A DNA stretch of 64,000 bases from Branchiostoma floridae (GCF_000003815.2 NC_049997.1:16020153-16084152); one strand, 5' to 3'; counted from the stretch's first letter, positions 1-11,607 are shown. Notes: generated from the letters alone by a model not told the origin. Program-made: numbers and translations.

Positions 1-2100
1 TAATTGTTTGACCAGGTCCAAATTTGTCTCTTTAGCACCGTACATCTGCCGTACAAAATTCACAATCACAGAAGCGCTTATGTCTTAAATAACTTGAAAA
101 TGCACAATTGTCTTTTCCTTTACGAACTACTTCAGCCGTTAAAAATTACCGACAACTCGACCGACAGCTACACAAAGTAACGTTGGTTGACGTTAACTCA
201 GTGTGAAAAGCAGAACTGGTTTCCCTCAGATGAAAATAGCGGGGTTGGAAAGGTCGGTCGATTCTGCCTCCAGGAAATGGACGTCACTTCTTTTTAAGCA
301 TATCAGATAGATGTCTTATCTATAGATCGACCATAACATGTCCAGAACATAAAATACAAAACGGGCAGTGTTGCTGCAATATCAAAGACCCCGCCAGGGG
401 AACCAAAATTTGATATTTTTTTTTCTATCGGACCTATTTTCATAGCAATACATCCATAGCGTCTTGAAATTTGAACAAGCACCGCTACAAGCGCCACCTA
501 AAACATAATTTTCGTCACAAAAATTGAAAAGAAGGAATTTCTTGCTTTCTGTATATTTCGGAAACCGAATAATAATTGTAGTCCATTGTACACTACCGAC
601 GCATATGTTTTAAAAGTCACAATATAGCTACAACGTTTACCTTCAAACGTTAACAGCGTCGCCTATCGATATTCGGATGAACTGCAGGCACGCGAGTGTA
701 AGATGGATGTTTTGTTCGTGCTATTGTTGCCATCACAAAACCCATCTCTTTGTTCCTTTTCAATGCTGCTAGGGTTTTAGTTTTAAAGCTTGCAAGCGGA
801 CACATTGTTTACGTTTTGAATAAAAAGGCCCTCATAGCAATAAAAGAGTATGACCCCTACGAAATATGATTGAAAAGAATAAAGTATTGAGTAAAGATCG
901 CATAACATTTTTTTGTTGGGGCAAAGAAAGGGGTTATTAATAGTAGGCTTCTTTGAAGCTTTTTTGCGTGACTGACGGTGTTTTTGTTTCAGCACAAAGA
1001 AGCTGGACTTGCACTACTTATCATGAATGAAACTTTTAATCTACATACCTCCCAATCATTGTGTGTACATGTTATATTGTGTTCATTCTTCCGTTAAAAT
1101 CCGCCGCACGTGCAATTTGTCCGTACGTTTTTTTTGGGAGGGGGGAGGGGGGGGGGAGACCACGTCCACCAGGTATTTCTGAAAACGTTCAGGCTGTGCA
1201 GGGCAGGCGCGTCGCCAGTACTAGCACGAACTTTTGCCTGCACATAAAATTCTATGGCGTGTCTGCCGTGCTCCAAAATCCGTCGGATTCGGTACTTACC
1301 ACTTACGGATCCAAAAAGATTGCCCATGTTTTGGCACGTAGACAGCACTTACTTTCACACGTGCACACGGCGGGTTGAGCCCCTAGCTTTACGTTTTAAG
1401 GCTAAGAAAAATGCAGCCCACAAAGAGACAAACTTTGAAAAATATCAGAGGTATCGCCATCACTTTACATATACATACGCTTAAAAGAGCATCATTATTT
1501 TGGGTCATGTGGGTAAAAAACGGCCGTTATTCTTTCTTTTCTGTTTTTGTATTGATCTGCAATTTTCTGTTTTTCGCACCTAGCCTTCCCATGCAAAAAT
1601 ATAGCATGTGGAAACGTTTTACTTTGTTATTCCAATATCCAACTTTAAACTATACTTATAATCAAAACATATATGGAAGAGTCGCAAGGGCAGTGCTCCA
1701 TGATTTTACAGAATACTGCGTACATGCCTTCTTGTCGGTTTATTACGTTGGTTTTGACCGATAAATGTGTATATCCTTGTAGCATGGCATGATAAATGCA
1801 CACAATTGTTCTTATGTGTTATATGTATAAATAGCTTAACGTGACATCTGTACAATAACCTCAAAAGAAAAGGAACGCAATGTCCCCCACTGCGCCAACG
1901 TTTTTTAATGATTAAATATTCCGATGATTCATAATAGTGTAATCCATTTTCTTTTCAAGTCACGTCCACCGGTAATTACAGTCAACAGTGTGTGAAACAC
2001 AGCAAACTCTCTCTTATTGTCGCTCCCTCGCAGCTTTGTTTATAGACTGTCTCAAGTGTATTTTGCGCAACGTTTATGTTTGTCGGTGCACGGGGATCTT
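1..2100. other. Left-edge stretch without a recognised gene
   Basis: No ORF here has splice borders or a recognisable domain. The longest minus reading frame near 303-497 is short and shows no family motif. Apart from the dispersed repeat at 1105-1392 this is AT-rich intergenic sequence. Confidence 0.5.
1105..1392. repeat. Dispersed repeat, copy 1 of a pair
   Basis: This stretch aligns by eye along its length with 41118-41414. Shared blocks include CGTGCAATTTGTCC, TATTTCTGAAAAC, TTTTGCCTGCAC, AAAATCCGTCGGATTC, GTACTTACCACTTA and AAAGATTGCCCAT. The second copy has extra blocks missing here. No terminal inverted repeat or coding frame is evident; the overlapping ORFs are not conserved between the copies. 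Confidence 0.75.
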
Positions 2101-2149
2101 AAAAGAACTCGAGTCAAGTATCGTTCTGCCTTGCTTACGGTTTACTCGG

Positions 2150-2157
2150 TATAAATA
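2150..2157 (+). promoter_or_regulatory. Possible TATA box upstream of the 386-aa ORF
   Basis: TATAAATA lies in the context CTCGGTATAAATACACC, about 610 bases upstream of the first in-frame ATG of the ORF at 2764. It is the best core-promoter match on the + strand before that gene. The distance implies a 5' UTR near 580 bases or an unseen upstream exon, so the link is tentative. Confidence 0.3.
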
Positions 2158-2763
2158 CACCGCAAACACACCAGATTCACTACGCAAAGACTGGTGTGTA
2201 TACCAACAATAATGCAGTCTTTGTGGGGATAATTCTCTACACGAATGAACAGGATTTTAAGCTCTATACAGCTCAAAGATGTGGTCAAATTCAAGTTGTC
2301 ACGGTGTAGGATTTTGTTAAAGAAAATATACCGGGATAGTTATTCACTAATTGGACTCGCCGGTATTTATTTTGGGTCGATGGAGCCTACAACGTTTTGT
2401 CAACATATGTCTTTCTCAATGGAGACTGTCCTAAAGCGCGTGCGCGTGAGGTCGGTGTCTCAAAAATTCGTCAGAGCCTTGGATACAGTTTGTGTGTGTC
2501 AGTAACTCCAGTTTTCATGGCGTTCTGGAAGGTTTTGAGGGAAAAGATTCCACGTAAAGGCTGTATATTTGTGGACGAGACTGCAGTTGGACGGTAGTGT
2601 TGTTAGGGACGACGGCAGGTGTGTTGGAATGCCGTGCGACAAGTGAACCGAGGTTGCTCGGATGTGGGGCACTCGCAAGTGACACCGAGATGTTTTACAC
2701 GTGTTAAAACCAACAGGAACCGTCTGGAGCCATACATTTCTGTCAGAATTTTTGCCTCGAGGC

Positions 2764-3924
2764 ATGAACTCGAACATGATGAGTAACCAGAATCTGAGAG
2801 TTCAAGGATTCGCTGCGGGGCTGAGAATTGAAGCGAGAAGGGTCGCAAGCGTGCGGGTGCAGACGACACAACAAGGGCCGCGCTCGTGTGCCATGTTCCC
2901 GCTGAAGTTCCCTCGTCTGAGGAGGGCACAGTCTGCGGTTACTTTGGACGAGGTACGGAAGAGGGTTTGGACGCCATACGCAGTGGATGTGGTGGTTTCA
3001 AGGCTGCGAGAGTGTGGGATATCCGCAGACGACACAGCCGCCATTCTGTGGAAACAGCGCCACGACGATACGGTACACGAACAAGAACAAACGCCGGCCT
3101 CTCACGGGCAAGAAAGCGGGCAAGCAGAAGAGGAAAATGGCGATGTTTTCCCTAAGCCCAACTCAAACAATCCGTCACGCTACGTCAACGACGGAAAATC
3201 CGACATTTCTCTCCAAGTTTCTGAGGAAAAATCGACGATTTCTGCGAAGGAGAGTAAAAGTAGTAGAAAATTCGTCCGCGCTACTAGATCCGCACCTGTT
3301 AGACGGGTTTGCCATGTTTGTGGTGGCTGCCTTCCGTCCCATGACAACGGTAAAAACACAACGATTAGAAGCACTTACCCAACCTTACCGACTACTGACA
3401 ACCATCGAAAGACAGTGAAACGTCCCATGACAGCAGATGTGAAAGAAATAAAAGGGATTCTAAAGAGACTAGACAATGAAGAAGACAGAGTGAAAGATGA
3501 GTGCTGTCAATTTCCCGAACGCGAGGTCTCATTTCGGCTCGACCGCACACCTGTCAAATCAGACGACAATTTACCTCAGTGCTCGTGCGGTACAAGAACC
3601 TCATTCGAAGTGCTGTCAGCCTCTCCTGGTAGGCAACTCAAGCGGGAAAACGGACGTTACAAGCCTTGTACTATGACTATGTCCTTCCCAGGGCGAAAAA
3701 TGTGGAATTTGGACGACTGTACCGAACAGTTAGGTCAGACATACTACGCTTACAGAGCGCAGAGACTGAAACAGCAAGGAGAATTACGGAATGCGATTGC
3801 ACACGAGAAGAGACTACAGTTTGAAAGGGTTGCAGACGACAAGAGTGACCTACAAAAACTTACGAAAGGGAGAACAAAAAGTGCCAGAACATTAACTAGA
3901 AGATCTGTATCGTCGATGTTTTGA
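2764..3924 (+). CDS. Hypothetical protein, 386 aa, single exon
   Basis: I do not recognise this protein. The open frame runs back to 2701, but that codon is GTG; the first in-frame ATG is at 2764 and is taken as the start. The product is hydrophilic, rich in Lys, Arg, Ser, Asp and Glu, with no signal peptide or membrane segment, so it is probably cytosolic or nuclear. An N-terminal basic block (RLRRAQSAVTLDEVRK) is followed by a charged low-complexity centre. There are two short cysteine clusters, CHVCGGC and CSCG, that could bind metal. A KRPMTADV motif and a probable helical C-terminal segment (YYAYRAQRLKQQGELRNAI) are visible. RPxTA-type motifs occur in some ciliary and axonemal proteins, but that is only suggestive. 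The length and balanced composition favour a real gene; expression is unproven. Confidence 0.7.
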   Translation: MNSNMMSNQNLRVQGFAAGLRIEARRVASVRVQTTQQGPRSCAMFPLKFPRLRRAQSAVTLDEVRKRVWTPYAVDVVVSRLRECGISADDTAAILWKQRHDDTVHEQEQTPASHGQESGQAEEENGDVFPKPNSNNPSRYVNDGKSDISLQVSEEKSTISAKESKSSRKFVRATRSAPVRRVCHVCGGCLPSHDNGKNTTIRSTYPTLPTTDNHRKTVKRPMTADVKEIKGILKRLDNEEDRVKDECCQFPEREVSFRLDRTPVKSDDNLPQCSCGTRTSFEVLSASPGRQLKRENGRYKPCTMTMSFPGRKMWNLDDCTEQLGQTYYAYRAQRLKQQGELRNAIAHEKRLQFERVADDKSDLQKLTKGRTKSARTLTRRSVSSMF

Positions 3925-4660
3925 TAAGGGTCAAATTTCTCAACCGGATATGTTTTTTCACTGTTAACGTTACAATTATTACAACACAGACATGCACTCT
4001 ACAAGGGTAAGGAACACTTAAACCGTACCACAACCTTTATCTTGAAAAAAAATCTACTAATTGTTTGCAAATTGGACGCTGAGATTTGTGTTTCGCCGTA
4101 AAATAGCTATTTATTGATCGCTAAGTGGTTCGCTAAGTGGTTTGTCCTTGATAAGTTGACCTTCTAGTTGACCTATATGACTCAAAATGGCGGGTGCACT
4201 AATTTGGTATAGCTTGTGTTAATCAGTATTTCTAAATGCGTTGCCGTTAAATTGCATGTTTTATTCTTGTTTCCTCAACTAATTTTTGCAAATGACTTGG
4301 CACGATATAGTTTCCTGGTATTGTTGTAATTAAGATTAATAAGAGAATTTGAATGTTTTCTATAAAAACACTTGGAATATTCACTGTTGCAATCAGCATT
4401 CAATACCTTTTAATTTTGTTGCATAGCAACTGTATGATAAAATCGCACATTGAAACATTTATTTCTTGTAACAATCTACGCCAGTATCTTAGTCTGTGTA
4501 ACAGGCAAACTCTGCTGTTTGAGGCTATAACTGGCCCCTTCCCACAGAGTGTGTTGGGTGGTCTGTTATAAGCGAGATTTAATCAGGCTATCCAATATCT
4601 GTGTGATAATAAACTGCTATATTATTCATTTTGAGCAGAAGTAGCTGATTAACTTTGTCT
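3925..4660. other. 3' flank of the 386-aa ORF
   Basis: AT-rich, with no further coding signal. Candidate poly(A) signals (AATAAA) occur near 4605, 4890 and 4915, none close to the stop codon. A short + frame at 4353-4571 has no support. Confidence 0.4.
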
Positions 4661-4664
4661 TGAC

Positions 4665-4835
4665 TGTGGCGTCTAATCCAGGGCCTAGAAGTCCAATCTC
4701 TTGAGGTCCTGGTTTGAATCTTTTAACATTCCCTGTTGACGTCCTGTCCGTTGAGAAAGGCAAATCACAGCAAGGCACATCACTTCGCTCGGATAAAAAT
4801 ACCTACCTAGCTTCGGTTAGTGCCATACCTAGAAC
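4665..4835 (+). repeat. Degraded tRNA-derived SINE
   Basis: A box-B-like motif GGTCCTGGTTTGAATC is followed by a decayed form of the SINE body seen at 53215-53400: GAGAAAGGCAAATCACA, then CACTTCGCTCGGATAAAAATACC and CTTCGGTT. The order of these blocks matches the better-preserved copies. Confidence 0.55.
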
Positions 4836-5229
4836 ATGTACCGTGTGTTCGGAGAGCCATACCTCGAGCACGTTAAAAAACTCACACCAATAAAAGTAGT
4901 GGTATTGGATCAAATAAATCTGTCTAGTTTCTAAATAATATACACCTTGCACTATTTATCACAAGTACAAACCTGCTGTGTTACGCCATGGGGCGGTATA
5001 CCGGGAATGCAATGCAAAAAAAACATCAATTTCTTTTACGGAACACTTGAAGATTCATTGTGAAAGGACAGCGAATCGAGCGCTATTGGTTAGCTGGCTA
5101 CTTTTATTTATTCGCGATAATCCCATAATCCCATGCGAAAACAACTCTCTCGCGTAGTGATCTTTGCTAATCTGTAAGAAAGCACCGTTTAGCCTTTCCG
5201 TTTTTCTCAGGCCTTTGTTGTTGTGTTTG

Positions 5230-5402
5230 AGTACTCTCCGAGCAGAGGTTAGGCTCAGGATTGTTTTGAAGTCTTTTTTGTCGTACATTCTATTTCGTCA
5301 GCTTTTTTTTTTGTCACAAGCTTAATGTTTGAGAAAGCTTCACAAAAACACACAAAATACGTCGGAAAAAATCATGAGTCTAACCTCTGCTTGGAGAGTA
5401 GT
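5230..5402. repeat. Palindromic repeat with CTGCTTGGAGA ends
   Basis: Arms at about 5230-5265 and 5368-5402 are inverted copies, with roughly two mismatches in 35 bases, around a loop of about 100 bases. The outer motif TCTGCTTGGAGAGTA recurs near 29173, 47746, 47867, 17871 and 58978, so this belongs to a dispersed palindromic family. Confidence 0.6.
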
Positions 5403-6082
5403 GTTAGAGTATTTTTGGACTGTCGAGTGCGGTGGAGTATGTCCGTGTTGTTGGTCCCTTTACAAGAGGTTTTTGAGTCAATGAGTAGGCCTTGAGAATA
5501 CTCGAGTCTCCGATTTCAAAAACACTTTCAAACGTCCCTGCTCTGTGTTGGCTACAATCCAATACGGCTAATTATCGTTATTCACACCCGATTACAGACA
5601 ACAATAAATCGAATTTACCAATTAGGCAATTTAGAGAAAGTAAGACGAAAAAATGTCAGCGTTAAGTAAAAGCCAACAAGGGGGTTTCTTTTAACATCCG
5701 AGGTCAGATTTTCAGAAAAAGCATAGTACTATGAAAAATATGTGGTTCTATTTTTGAGGCGTGGCTCTCCTCACATGGGACGGTTGGGACCTATATCCAA
5801 GAGACGTCCCCAACCGAATCTTGATACTCATTTTTACCTAAGTGAAGTAAGGGAAGTAGTGTTACGTGCCTTTTTAAAGTTGACAAGTTCGGTGGCACAT
5901 TGACGGATTTGAACCCAGGACCTCAGGGTTATGGACCAAACATACTACTGTATACTCCACACGACCCCACTCAATATGCCACAAGCGAACATTCAAATAT
6001 GGAGAAGAAATACAGCATATTTACGAACAAGGAAAAATACCCCTTTTAACACAATGTACCGATATTCTGACGAGGCTAAAAA

Positions 6083-6215
6083 GTGCTGGATGGCGTCAGT
6101 GGGTATAAGGGTAGTTGCGAGTTCGAACCCTGGAGTCGAACCCGCGACCGGCTCAATGTCCCAATGTTTGAACAGGTTGCAGAATTGCGAAGTACCCACT
6201 CGACTAAGCCAGCAC
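6083..6215 (-). repeat. tRNA-like hairpin element, copy 1
   Basis: On the minus strand this reads GTGCTGGCTTAGTCGAGTGG (A-box-like, Ser/Leu tRNA type), then a box B GGTCGCGGGTTCGAC, and ends CCACTGACGCCATCCAGCA. Its ends GTGCTGG/CCAGCA and GAGTGGGTA/TACCCACT are inverted. Two further copies lie at 7328-7442 and 8688-8821. Confidence 0.7.
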
Positions 6216-6834
6216 GGAATGTTATTGGCAAGACTCCCATACATGTACTGGTGGATTGAGGCCATAGGTCAATATGACATCATTTGATAAAGAAGCGGTT
6301 TCAGTGAGGGGTGTGGTACATATAAGGCTCTATATAAATCCTAACGTTGCTTTTTAGATTTCTATTGCATGCAAGGATTAAGAATAATCTTGCAGGGATT
6401 TGAGATATGTATTGTAGAATGTTAATGAATGAAATATTCTTGATATCAAAATGCCATTCATATAACGAGTGGTTTTCAATGTAATCGCGTCATATCATTT
6501 TTATTTTTCAAGCGTTTGTAAAACAACGCAATAGCAAACGGCGGCTAGTTTTCTCCTAAAGTTTTCTCTGGTAGCCTACCAGTGTACGATTTTAGTACTA
6601 GTACTTTACAGTGATTAAGGTAATACAACTTATCATGTAGAGAATCACAACACAATTTGATTTGCTGTTGGCGAAACGAAACGAAACCGACAGAATTTTG
6701 ATGCAACATTGAGCACACATACAACAGATATACTGTGATAAGATTTAAAATTCTATTAAAACTATGAGACCACAGCAACTCATGTACATTCGAGCCCACC
6801 AAAACGGCGCCTAGTTGTCGTTGAGTTTATCAAA

Positions 6835-7218
6835 ATTTATGTTGATTTGATTATATTGATGACATCTTATGGGAACCCAAAAACTGATGCGAGCGTGCGA
6901 CTAAAAAAAGACCCCTCCACCCCCCAAAATTGTCTTCATCTATGGGATCTAAGAGATCATTAAGGTTGTATAATTGACTAAACACGCAGAATATGGTATA
7001 CATAACGATTATGGTTTCCTCATCTTTGATTTTAGAGTTAAATGTGACTTTCTACGGGATATAATGGAACCGGGTGAAATTATGACTGTTGATATAGCAC
7101 ATATCTGTTCATTTTATAGCTACTTTGTACAATTCATGGTCGAAAACTTTATATTTTGGAAGCGGACGAAACTTGATACACGCACGGATGTCATACATAT
7201 AATCGAATCAACATCGCC
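6835..7218. mobile_element. MITE, GATGACATC terminal-repeat family, copy D1
   Basis: The left end reads ATGTTGATTTGATTATATTG then ATGACATC; the right end is its inverse, GATGTCATACATATAATCG then AATCAACAT. The same termini bound 25210-25587 and 41656-42254. A short + frame inside has no coding support. Confidence 0.7.
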
Positions 7219-7327
7219 CTTCTGCTATCTCCGAGTCAACCCCCTACTTTATAATGCATGGCATTGACCGTGACCTATGACCTCCACGGCTGATGGTATA
7301 TGTATGGAGCTTTGCCAAGGCGCTTCC

Positions 7328-7442
7328 GTGCTGGCTTTGTCGAGTGGGTACTTCGTATATCTGAAAATCTCGTAACCACAAGATTCTGCAGATCGCGGGT
7401 TCGAATCCCGCATCTTCCCTACCCACTGACGCTATCCGGCAC
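7328..7442 (+). repeat. tRNA-like hairpin element, copy 2
   Basis: GTGCTGGCTTTGTCGAGTGG is followed by GATCGCGGGTTCGAATCCCG and then CCCACTGACGCTATCCGGCA. A-box and B-box spacing fits a class II (Ser/Leu) tRNA ancestor. It is not an intact tRNA gene: the acceptor stem pairs only through the GTGCTGG/CCGGCA termini. Confidence 0.7.
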
Positions 7443-7859
7443 TCTTTTTATCCTCAAAATTGGTTAGAAGAATATATAATTTAACTGCATGTATTTTGGG
7501 CGATACCCTGAACATTGTGTATTATCTTTGCCATTTTTTACTTATCAATTAAGTTCTATAAATGTTTCACTTCAGTTTTGTACTGAGCCCCTTTGAAAGA
7601 CTGTAAGGTTGAATGATAATAAATATATTTTGATAAATACAATTCAAAACAGTTATTTGTTGTATATACCGTTTCCCTAGAATTTGGAGAACTCCAATTA
7701 TTAATGGCAAAATTTGTTCTATTCACTAAGTTGCAAACACAAAGCATTAAGTCACTGGACTCATAAAATAATCTGGGTTATTGTATTGGAAATCATTAAA
7801 CTACAATGGTTTACGAAGCTATTTTGTAATACCAAAAATACAGCGGAAATACACAAATA

Positions 7860-8046
7860 AAAAGGACACACATACACAGACAACATACACATAGGCACAC
7901 AAGTATGCACACACCAACACAAAAAAAAGCGCACACAGAAAAACAAGCATACGCATAACGTTACTATGTCACACACGCCCGCACACAAGTATGCACAGGA
8001 ATAGATCCACGCATAGATATAAAGATACAAACATATCTAAACACAA

Positions 8047-8107
<61 letters not shown>

Positions 8108-8196
8108 CGCACACACACACACACACACACACTCACACACACAAACACACACACATATACATAAACACACACACACACACACAGACACACACATAT
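7860..8196. repeat. (AC)n microsatellite
   Basis: Imperfect AC-rich sequence from about 7860 becomes a near-pure AC array at 8048-8185. All Cys/Val-rich reading frames on the minus strand here are artefacts of the repeat. Confidence 0.95.
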
Positions 8197-8687
8197 ATAT
8201 TGTCGATTCTAACGTTTTTACCACACAGGAATTAACTTTCAGTGGAACTAAAAAGTTAAAACGCTGTAAGACACAGAATTCAAAAATGAAAAACATCGAC
8301 ACTACCATTGAAGCTGTGTAATTTCCATGTACATATTTGGATCTCACATTATCCATTGCCCCCCCTCCCCCTTCATATATGTAACACCGAAGTGATACAC
8401 TCTTTCGTGTATCAACCTATTCTCTATGTAAAACAGCTATCTAATGTCTTATTCTTAGCATGTGAAATATGTAAAAACACTCAAACGTATATGAAACATA
8501 AAATATGACATACATAGCTTGTAGTATCAAACACGTGTATAAACATCGTACAGACTGTTGCACAGGTGTTCGCTTCCGCTATGAGGTCATTCACCTTTCG
8601 TCTCCATGGACCACATCCTATGACGCACGCCTTGACCTATGACCTGCATACCGCAGGTATATAGTGTCAGACCAGGCGTGTACTCGG

Positions 8688-8821
8688 GTGCTGGCTTTGT
8701 CGAGTGGGTACTTCGCATTTGCAACCTATTCAAATTGGATTGAATGGTCGCGGGTTCGACCCCGGCGTACGGCCGGGACTCGAACTCGTAGCTATCTATA
8801 CCCACTGACGCCATCCAGCAC
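8688..8821 (+). repeat. tRNA-like hairpin element, copy 3
   Basis: GTGCTGGCTTTGTCGAGTGG, box B GGTCGCGGGTTCGACC, and the terminal CCCACTGACGCCATCCAGCA match the copies at 6083 and 7328. A hAT-like MITE was inserted 17 bases beyond its right end. Confidence 0.7.
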
Positions 8822-8838
8822 TTTTTATCATCCTCGGC

Positions 8839-9271
8839 TAGGGCTGGGTATCGGTACTGCGTACCGGTACAAAACCGGTTTTTCTTATTGGACCGGTCCA
8901 GAAAAACCGGACCTGAAAAAATTAGGTGGACCGGATGTTGGACCGATTAGTAAATTAACAGATTGTTTTATGAGGTATTCACACATTTTGGCGCCTGCAG
9001 TTGGAAGAAAATAACAAAAGTGAAGTAGAGTAGAGTTTATATTAATTTCTACCAAGTTTTACAGCCAATCGTACAGGTGCAGTTAGCGTTGTAGGATTTC
9101 AAAACACCAGTGTAAGTCTAATACTCCACAAAACAGATTTTTTTGTAGTGAAATGGACCATTGGTATGAGTCATACTGCATCAGGTCCAAGTTCAGGTCC
9201 GGACCTGGACCTGATCCTTTGGACCTGAACCGGACCTGGACCTGAATTTTCTGTACCGGTACCCAGCCCTA
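8839..9271. mobile_element. hAT-like MITE with 8-bp target duplication
   Basis: Inverted ends TAGGGCTGGGTA and TACCCAGCCCTA are flanked on both sides by TCCTCGGC (8831-8838 and 9272-9279), an exact 8-bp target-site duplication. The interior is full of CCGGACCTG motifs and has no transposase. Eight-base duplications are usual for hAT transposons. Relics lie at 31728-31994 and 41776-41960. Confidence 0.9.
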
Positions 9272-9279
9272 TCCTCGGC

Positions 9280-9885
9280 TTTTAGAACAAACACGTAGAA
9301 GTGGTATTTCTGTGTTGGGGGTCTGCATGGGGGGATACCGTCAACGCTCTTATGAGCTGGCCGTGTTACGCGGAAGGGCGACTGTTCCGGCTATAACGTT
9401 AAGGTCTCATTGATGTATTACTCCGCGAGTGGACACCCTAAAAGAGATCCGAGCCAAAAATGAACGGCTGCACGGACGCATGTTTTTAGCGGTGAGAAAT
9501 TCCCTTTTAGCCAGCGGAACTGATCTCAAAAGTTAGATTGGTGAAAGCTTATTTGTAACTGAAGAAATTAGCAGGTAAAGTTTTGCAGCCGCGCGCTAGG
9601 TCGGAGGTACACAGTCGTGGGTTCTGAGTGGTGCGGTTGTACAATAGCAGCGAAAAAGTGCCTTTTGTGGGGATTGACTAATCGTAGTTTGTAATTGCTA
9701 TAAAAAAAGTTCCTACGTATAGTTTACATTGGCAATTTTTCCCCACGATGTAGGGTAAATGTGCTCGACATAGAATGAAAAATCTGCTGAAATTTCTCGT
9801 AGCTTCATTATGAACGCGCCCATTTAAACCACGAATTATAACATAGAAGTCTATGGAAAGAAGAAACTCATCAATGAGACCTTAT
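9280..9885. other. Intergenic, no gene seen
   Basis: No supported ORF. A fragment near 9305-9375 (GCATGGGG, ATACCG, GTTACGC) resembles the unit of the 84-bp array that follows. Confidence 0.4.
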
Positions 9886-9888
9886 AGA

Positions 9889-10260
9889 TACAGATACAGA
9901 TATAGAACCTGGTGCGTTACGCCAAAGGGTGGTAATACCGTAATATCGAAGGGCGGTTACTTTAACGTTACAGACTGATACAGATACAGAACCTGGTGCG
10001 TTACGCCAAAGGGTGGTAATACCGTAATATCGAAGGGCGGTTACTTTAACGTTACAGACTGATACAGATACAGAACCTGGTGTGTTACGCCAAAGGGTGG
10101 TAATACCGTAATATCGAAGGGCGGTTACTTTAACGTTACAGACTGATACAGATACAGAACCTGGTGTGTTACGACGAAGAGTGGTTATATATACCGGCTA
10201 TACAGGAGCTGGTGTGTTACGATGAAGGGAAGTTATATGAATGCCGTCTATACAGATACA
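9889..10260. repeat. Tandem array of an 84-bp unit
   Basis: The phrase GAACCTGGTGYGTTACG recurs at 9905, 9989, 10073 and 10157, exactly 84 bases apart. The first three units are almost identical and contain GGTAATACCGTAATATCG. The fourth is diverged and is followed by a shortened fifth near 10205. A related single unit lies near 54175-54230. Confidence 0.9.
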
Positions 10261-10609
10261 GACATAGCTCTAAATCGTTCATGATTTTTACGTATCACGT
10301 TCAACACGACAGACTGGCTTCGCTGCTTCTCTTTTTAGCACGATCTTGTAAAAAGGGGATTTTTTTTGTTCTGGGCATTCGTGGGGCCTGCATGGGGCTA
10401 CTATCGACTCTAACCTGAGTCAGCAAGGAAAACAACAGCTTTGTATTTGACATGAAAAATGGAGATACATGTATAACTTTGGGTATTTCTGTCTATGTGT
10501 GTTTGTGTTTGTGTGTAGACTCCCTTGCAGTCTTCGGGAAGGGGCTGGGGTTTTTTTTTGGGGGGGGGGGCGTTGGTCCGCGATTTTCAACGTTGGCTAT
10601 GTTCTATTG

Positions 10610-10670
10610 TGCCGGGAAAGGGAGTTTGTTGAGGAAGGGAGTTTGCCGTGATAGCACTCCCTTCCCGGCA
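10610..10670. repeat. Hairpin abutting an assembly gap
   Basis: TGCCGGGAAAGGGAGT at 10610-10625 and ACTCCCTTCCCGGCA at 10656-10670 are inverted repeats with one indel. The last base of the right arm touches the run of Ns, so the palindrome may have caused the assembly break. Confidence 0.7.
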
Positions 10671-10770
10671 NNNNNNNNNNNNNNNNNNNNNNNNNNNNNN
10701 NNNNNNNNNNNNNNNNNNNNNNNNNNNNNNNNNNNNNNNNNNNNNNNNNNNNNNNNNNNNNNNNNNNNNN
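10671..10770. other. Assembly gap, 100 N
   Basis: Exactly 100 Ns, a conventional placeholder; the true length is unknown. Reading frames crossing it are meaningless. Confidence 0.99.
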
Positions 10771-11607
10771 TGTGGCGACATTACAGATTTTTCTGGTGTC
10801 GCTTGTACATCGCGGTTTCTCACAGGTAAATTTTAGAACTTAAAAAGTATCTTTTGATTTGCTTGGATTTTGAGGAAAGTTTGCTATCTGGATGTACGTT
10901 ATATAAGACTTTATTTATGTTCGATGTAACGTGTTTTTTTTCAGCGTGTTTTTTTTTTTTTTCATTTTTGTGTGTGTATGTAAATTTGCTGTATGTATAA
11001 GTAGCAAACAGCATTGGATTATTTAGATGTTGCATTTTTTTTTACCTAATACGAAATGTTAAAAATGTAATAATGTCACCTTGTACATCTTGTCCAGAGT
11101 ATGTAACGGTATACTTGACTTATAAGAAGTAACGGTCAATGGGGTGGGGTGCCCCACTAGCTTAGCACCAAAACCCACTTATGAATGACTGTATTCTCGG
11201 ATGTACATGCCAAATAGGAGTTACTCAAGCAACAGGATGTGGTTTTGGAAACAGAAACATTTTGGATATGAATATTTGTATGTTTTGAATCTATTGATAT
11301 GAATTTATGTCAAGGACCAAATTTGTCTTTGTATTTTTTTGCGACATTTTCCAAAGTAGAATTATCTTAGGATTTGACCGATTAGGGTGATCTTTCAAAG
11401 GATAAGTGATTGTTCGTAATCGGATATATGTTAGGATTAAACATATTTATGCTTTTGATTCTGGGTTCTGTTGGGCACAGAGGACCTTGGTTCGATCCTC
11501 TGACATGCCACCGGTAATGTACCCTGACCAAAGGCCACCTTCCTATCTGTGCTCTTTTTGCTACTTATTGTTTTTTCTTTTCATTTATTTTACAGCGTCA
11601 AGAGAAG

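Noticed and set aside
2701-2763. Upstream extension of the 386-aa ORF
   Set aside because: The codon at 2701 is GTG, not ATG; there is no evidence for non-ATG initiation.
7964-8356. Cys/Val-rich minus-strand protein
   Set aside because: Pure translation of the AC microsatellite. The same applies to frames at 32813-33144, 38016-38300 and 48066-48593.
9889-10260. CRISPR-like array
   Set aside because: Units are contiguous tandem repeats without unique spacers, and the genome is eukaryotic.
10452-10836. Frames crossing the N gap
   Set aside because: About a third of the residues are unknown; gap length is a placeholder.
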